DNA from: Minisyncoccota bacterium
GTDB taxonomy: Bacteria > Patescibacteriota > Minisyncoccia > Moranbacterales > GCA-2747515
Reading direction: 5' to 3'
Length of the DNA: 14,818 bases
Assembly: GCA_938044295.1 (NCBI GenBank)
Contig: CALIRC010000124.1
Span: forward strand, 1 to 14,818
The position numbers and the translations under genes are program-made. The notes beneath the pieces were generated by a model that saw only the letters and a list, made by a program, of their open reading frames with translations, was not told where the DNA came from and searched no databases. This document shows positions 12,481 to 14,818 of this stretch, piece after piece. How positions within the stretch are numbered: the stretch's first letter is position 1; each line of letters starts with the position of its first letter.

Positions 12481-12508
12481 ATCCAGCGGGATTTTACTCC
12501 CACTGGAT
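12481..12508 (-). promoter_or_regulatory. Stable intergenic hairpin between binding-protein and 4-TM genes
   Basis: In the minus-strand RNA, AUCCAGUGGGA pairs with UCCCGCUGGAU (11 bp, one U-G pair) around a GUAAAA loop. Only a broken T-tract follows, so full termination is doubtful. Such hairpins after binding-protein genes often cause partial termination or 3'-end protection, leaving the binding protein in excess over membrane partners. Confidence 0.65.
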
Positions 12509-12532
12509 ACTTTAGACTAACTTTGAGCTGAT

Positions 12533-13510
12533 CTATTTTTTAAATCGATCTGCAACAGCCATTGAAAAGTCTTTACCTTCTGAGATTTTGGTCATGATTT
12601 TACCCATTATCCCGCTATCTTTCAGAAAATTTGGATTTTGATCAATCAAAGCTGCAAGCATCTCTAATGCTTCTTGTGTTATGTCATCATTGTAGACATA
12701 TGTTACTGGTATTTGTAGCGCATCTACTGTTTCTGTCGTACCAGCAAGAAATGTCATAATACCTCCTGTGACAGGTACTGCTGATATTGCAGGGTAGACA
12801 ACTTCATCACTAAATTCAAGTTGTAGAGCTCGGTTATCATCCATAGGAATCCATGACAGATTTTTATTAGCGCTAACAACTTTAATATTTTTGTTACCCG
12901 TTGGGTCTGGTAACCCCACGAAACATGCAGCGTCAGCTTGCTTCTTCTTGTTCCGACTTGTTAAACGTCCTATAGCTTTGTTCACATCCCACTCCTCCAT
13001 CGGAATGATCTCAACATTTTCAGCATAACCAGGAACCATGTTTACAAAAAATGTGACGGAGCCTTCGCTCCCGCTATCAACTTCAGGCGTAATGATTTTC
13101 CATTTTTCTGCATTGAGTTTTGGCTCAGTAAATTGCTTCATGCCATTTACTTTTCCACCTGCTGTAAAACATAACAGTGACTCTGTTGTGAATGAACGTC
13201 CACCAGGATTTAGATTATCTGCCCATTCAGCACCCTCTTCCCATGCTTTATACAACAAATCTGTTTGTGTGATACCCGCATCTACATCCCCAGCATTTAC
13301 GCTTTTCATGTTCTCTATCGATCCCTTACTGGACATGCATGTGACGGATACTCCACTTTCTTGTGCTGGACCCTGTATCGCACCCTCACAAATAGTCCCG
13401 TCGTAGCCTCCCCCATCAGCCCCTGTACCTATAACAACAGAAGAGGCTGTGGCGTTGCCAGTGCCCAGCACCAAAATAGCGCCTGATACTACTGTTAAAA
13501 TCTTTTTCAT
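12533..13510 (-). CDS. TAXI-type (TRAP transporter-like) solute-binding protein
   Basis: 325 residues from the ATG at 13508-13510, TAG stop. The frame is open 41 codons further up, but I chose this ATG because GGAG stands seven nt before it and it gives a clean signal peptide (MKKILTVVSGAILVLG, likely cleavage after ATA at 20-22). The upstream extension would run through the promoter. The mature N-terminus VVIGTGADGGGYDGTICEGA (25-44), followed by GVSVTCMSSKGSIENMKSVNAGDVDAGITQTDLLY, is the TAXI pattern: first strand and glycine loop, second strand, then helix and a (D)xGIxQxD strand. Family members bind small solutes, such as glutamate-like carboxylates, outside the membrane. Cys41, Cys59, Cys114 and Cys196 could form disulfides. 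A near-consensus promoter precedes it. No DctM/DctQ-type TRAP permease is recognisable nearby; the 4-TM and multi-TM genes downstream are the only candidate partners. Confidence 0.8.
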   Translation of the reverse strand: MKKILTVVSGAILVLGTGNATASSVVIGTGADGGGYDGTICEGAIQGPAQESGVSVTCMSSKGSIENMKSVNAGDVDAGITQTDLLYKAWEEGAEWADNLNPGGRSFTTESLLCFTAGGKVNGMKQFTEPKLNAEKWKIITPEVDSGSEGSVTFFVNMVPGYAENVEIIPMEEWDVNKAIGRLTSRNKKKQADAACFVGLPDPTGNKNIKVVSANKNLSWIPMDDNRALQLEFSDEVVYPAISAVPVTGGIMTFLAGTTETVDALQIPVTYVYNDDITQEALEMLAALIDQNPNFLKDSGIMGKIMTKISEGKDFSMAVADRFKK

Positions 13511-13582
13511 GTAAGACTCCGATTTCTTGAAATATTTTGTATAGCATCCTGTTAATGAACTGTTGACCATGAGGCCCAGTGA

Positions 13583-13597
13583 CACACATCTTGTGTG
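13583..13597. promoter_or_regulatory. Dyad at the transcription start of the TAXI gene
   Basis: CACACA (13583-13588) and TGTGTG (13592-13597) are perfect arms around TCT, immediately downstream of the predicted start site near 13598. With one mismatch the dyad can be read as AGTGACACA/TGTGTGACT. Candidate repressor site or 5' mRNA hairpin. Confidence 0.45.
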
Positions 13598-13604
13598 ACT
13601 TTGA

Positions 13605-13633
13605 AATATATCATGTTTGTCATACTTTGTCAA
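13605..13633 (-). promoter_or_regulatory. Strong sigma70 promoter of the TAXI gene
   Basis: On the minus strand: perfect TTGACA (13628-13633), 17-bp spacer, TATATT (13605-13610). The 5' UTR would be about 88 nt. The AAAATACTTGACA block equals that of the promoter at 11670-11698. Confidence 0.85.
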
Positions 13634-13651
13634 GTATTTTTTAGTTTCTAT

Positions 13652-13707
13652 AAAAGTAAAAGCCAGGGCTACTTCCTTACAGTTTTGTAAGGTTGCAGAC
13701 CTGACTT
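13652..13707 (-). terminator. Nested-hairpin terminator downstream of the 247-aa gene
   Basis: In the minus-strand RNA, an outer stem AAGUCAGG/CCUGGCUU (13700-13707 with 13660-13667, one U-G pair) encloses an inner stem CCUUAC/GUAAGG (13687-13692 with 13675-13680). The U-rich UUACUUUUA follows. It starts about 24 nt after the stop at 13731. Confidence 0.65.
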
Positions 13708-13730
13708 CAATGATTTTTCGCTTTATTCTC

Positions 13731-14474
13731 TTAGTGCTTTTTTTGATTATCCTCTTTGCTCTGAAGAGTGAATTCCTCAGAGCACTTTTGTAGATCTTTG
13801 ACTACTAACTTTCTATCTCCCGCGTTCGTATGTTTTTTGGCGTACTCTGCTATTTTTTTTGGTACTTTACCGACGACCGGTATCCGGTGGAAGTTTTTTA
13901 TCACCATTTTGGTTGCCTTCTGGACAACTTGCTCGTAGCCTTTCTTCACTACGAAGATGAAGAAAACTTTTCTCAACAGAAAGGTGATTGCAAATACAAT
14001 TATGAGAGGTACAAAGAATCCTGCAAGCAAGATTTTGTCGATTGTATTTTGCTGCTTCCACCACTGAATCGATGCTAGTGCTTTTTTCTTTATGCCACCA
14101 TATACTTTTGCAGTTTGGTCTTGCAACCACTCGCTTTTCTTGTGAAGCCACCCGAGTACTGATAATACCGGTGGAATCAAAAGGCCTTTTGTAACTCCCA
14201 TGCCAAATACCGTAAGGATAAACTTTATAGAAATTGTCAGTAGAGCAATAAGTAACGTCCAAAGTGCTATGATCACTGCGCCAATTTTAAGCGCAAATAT
14301 CATACTTAAAATTGTGATCAATGGAGCTAAAAGTATAGTTGCGATTTGCCATGCGCTGACAATGTACTGCCAGCAGAGAATTGTAACCACTAGGACAATG
14401 CCGTACCCTCCAAGTATTTTCCATCGGAGAGGCGTCATCCACGGTGGATTTTTGTGCAGTATTTTTTTACGCAT
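13731..14474 (-). CDS. Membrane protein of unknown function with basic C-terminal tail
   Basis: 247 residues, ATG start, TAA stop. The ribosome site GGGAG lies inside the end of the preceding gene, only 3 nt separate that gene's TAG from this ATG, and the two are probably translationally coupled. Hydrophobic helices occur at about 20-38, 43-60, 64-90 and 148-168. Between the third and fourth is a cytosolic-looking Lys/Trp-rich loop (HKKSEWLQDQ, WWKQQN). The last 75 residues are highly basic (FHRIPVVGKVPKKIAEYAKKH, positions about 195-215) and end in a charged tail. No catalytic motif or family is recognised. A structural or envelope role linked to the upstream partner gene is possible but unsupported. 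Confidence 0.75.
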   Translation of the reverse strand: MRKKILHKNPPWMTPLRWKILGGYGIVLVVTILCWQYIVSAWQIATILLAPLITILSMIFALKIGAVIIALWTLLIALLTISIKFILTVFGMGVTKGLLIPPVLSVLGWLHKKSEWLQDQTAKVYGGIKKKALASIQWWKQQNTIDKILLAGFFVPLIIVFAITFLLRKVFFIFVVKKGYEQVVQKATKMVIKNFHRIPVVGKVPKKIAEYAKKHTNAGDRKLVVKDLQKCSEEFTLQSKEDNQKKH

Positions 14475-14477
14475 TGT

Positions 14478-14818
14478 CTATCTCCCATCGCTTTTTGTGA
14501 AAACTTTTTGTGTGTATTTCCATGTATTTTTCACTCTTACGGATATTCCTCTTGGTATAGACTTTATTGCATCTTTCATGTTTTTTCCATTTTTCTTCAG
14601 TACTTCCCATAAAAACCCTCTTGTGTTTTTTCTAGTGAGAAGTTGATTTTTATCTTCCATACTTTCTTTTATTAGTTTCGTTGCTTCTTCGATCGTTTCT
14701 ATTTCGCATTCGGTGAAGCTTCCCAAGCGATGAAAAAACCTTGCAAACATCAGTGGAATCTCCAGAGATGCACGCACAAGTGCTCTTGTCGTTTGACGTG
14801 GGAAAAAGGCAGCGCCAA
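14478..14818 (-). CDS. Hypothetical protein, 5' end outside window (partial)
   Basis: The frame ending at TAG 14478-14480 is open to the window edge, giving at least 113 residues that begin GAAFFPRQTTRALVRASLE. A GTG at 14775-14777 lies in frame, but the continuing open frame and the lack of a visible ribosome site suggest the true start is beyond the window. The visible part has one amphipathic or short hydrophobic stretch (IPLMFARFFHRLGSF), an acidic helix (ECEIETIEEATKLIKESMEDK) and a very basic C-terminus (RKNTRGFLWEVLKKNGKNMK onward). I do not recognise a family. It is tightly linked (3 nt) to the 247-aa membrane protein gene, so they are likely made together. Confidence 0.7.
   Translation of the reverse strand, partial: GAAFFPRQTTRALVRASLEIPLMFARFFHRLGSFTECEIETIEEATKLIKESMEDKNQLLTRKNTRGFLWEVLKKNGKNMKDAIKSIPRGISVRVKNTWKYTQKVFTKSDGR

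Noticed and set aside
10611..13510. Standard TRAP transporter (DctPQM or TAXI plus fused DctQM)
   Set aside because: The large membrane protein is about 340 aa, with none of the DctM motifs I know and too few residues. The 4-TM protein resembles DUF6524 rather than DctQ.
13511..13633. Longer N-terminus for the TAXI protein (41 extra codons)
   Set aside because: It would bury the signal peptide inside the protein and run through the -10 box and the start-site dyad. The ATG at 13510 has a proper ribosome site.
1..14818. UGA read as glycine (code 25) or tryptophan (code 4)
   Set aside because: nrdA, nrdB, hisS and the pseudouridine synthase are full length with no internal TGA. A recoded genome would show many.

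Overview
The window looks like a chromosomal segment of a small-genome bacterium, most likely Candidate Phyla Radiation / Patescibacteria. The basis is indirect: the 100-aa protein at 876-1178 and the C-terminal fragment at 1-207 resemble CPR proteins as I remember them, many short membrane proteins have no clear family, and base composition is moderately AT-rich. I could not run a search, so the placement is an inference. The standard genetic code fits, because nrdA, nrdB, hisS and the pseudouridine synthase read through without internal stops. However, none of the 14 called genes ends in TGA (8 TAG, 6 TAA).

Layout. Positions 1-1178 (+): the 3' end of a probable CCA-adding enzyme gene, a small membrane protein with a zinc-protease-like HEAGH motif, and a 100-aa conserved hypothetical. 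Positions 1207-1878 (-): a ferric-reductase/MsrQ-like membrane protein, separated by a strong 10-bp palindrome from a tRNA-Leu(TAG) gene. A decayed tandem copy of that tRNA's promoter and 5' half lies directly upstream of it. Positions 2299-2763 (-): a lipoprotein with a well-formed promoter and an operator-like inverted repeat. Positions 3240-7219 (-): an nrdA-nrdB operon for class I ribonucleotide reductase, preceded by about 0.7 kb with no gene. Positions 7949-9283 (-): hisS. It is divergent from an RluA-family pseudouridine synthase at 9484-10494 (+).

Positions 10611-13510 (-) hold a secretory/membrane group: a TAXI-type (TRAP-transporter-like) solute-binding protein, a 4-TM DUF6524-like protein after an intergenic hairpin, and a multi-TM protein on its own promoter. 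Both promoters share an identical 13-nt block that includes the -35 box. In number, size and topology the group recalls a TRAP transporter, but no recognisable DctM subunit is present. Positions 13731-14818 (-) hold two closely linked genes of unknown function, the upstream one cut by the window edge.

The points most worth following are the NrdB subunit, which has all six metal ligands but Met where the radical tyrosine should be; the TAXI/4-TM/multi-TM group; the complete absence of TGA stops; and several well-formed palindromes at promoters. No CRISPR array, insertion sequence, integrase or phage gene was seen.
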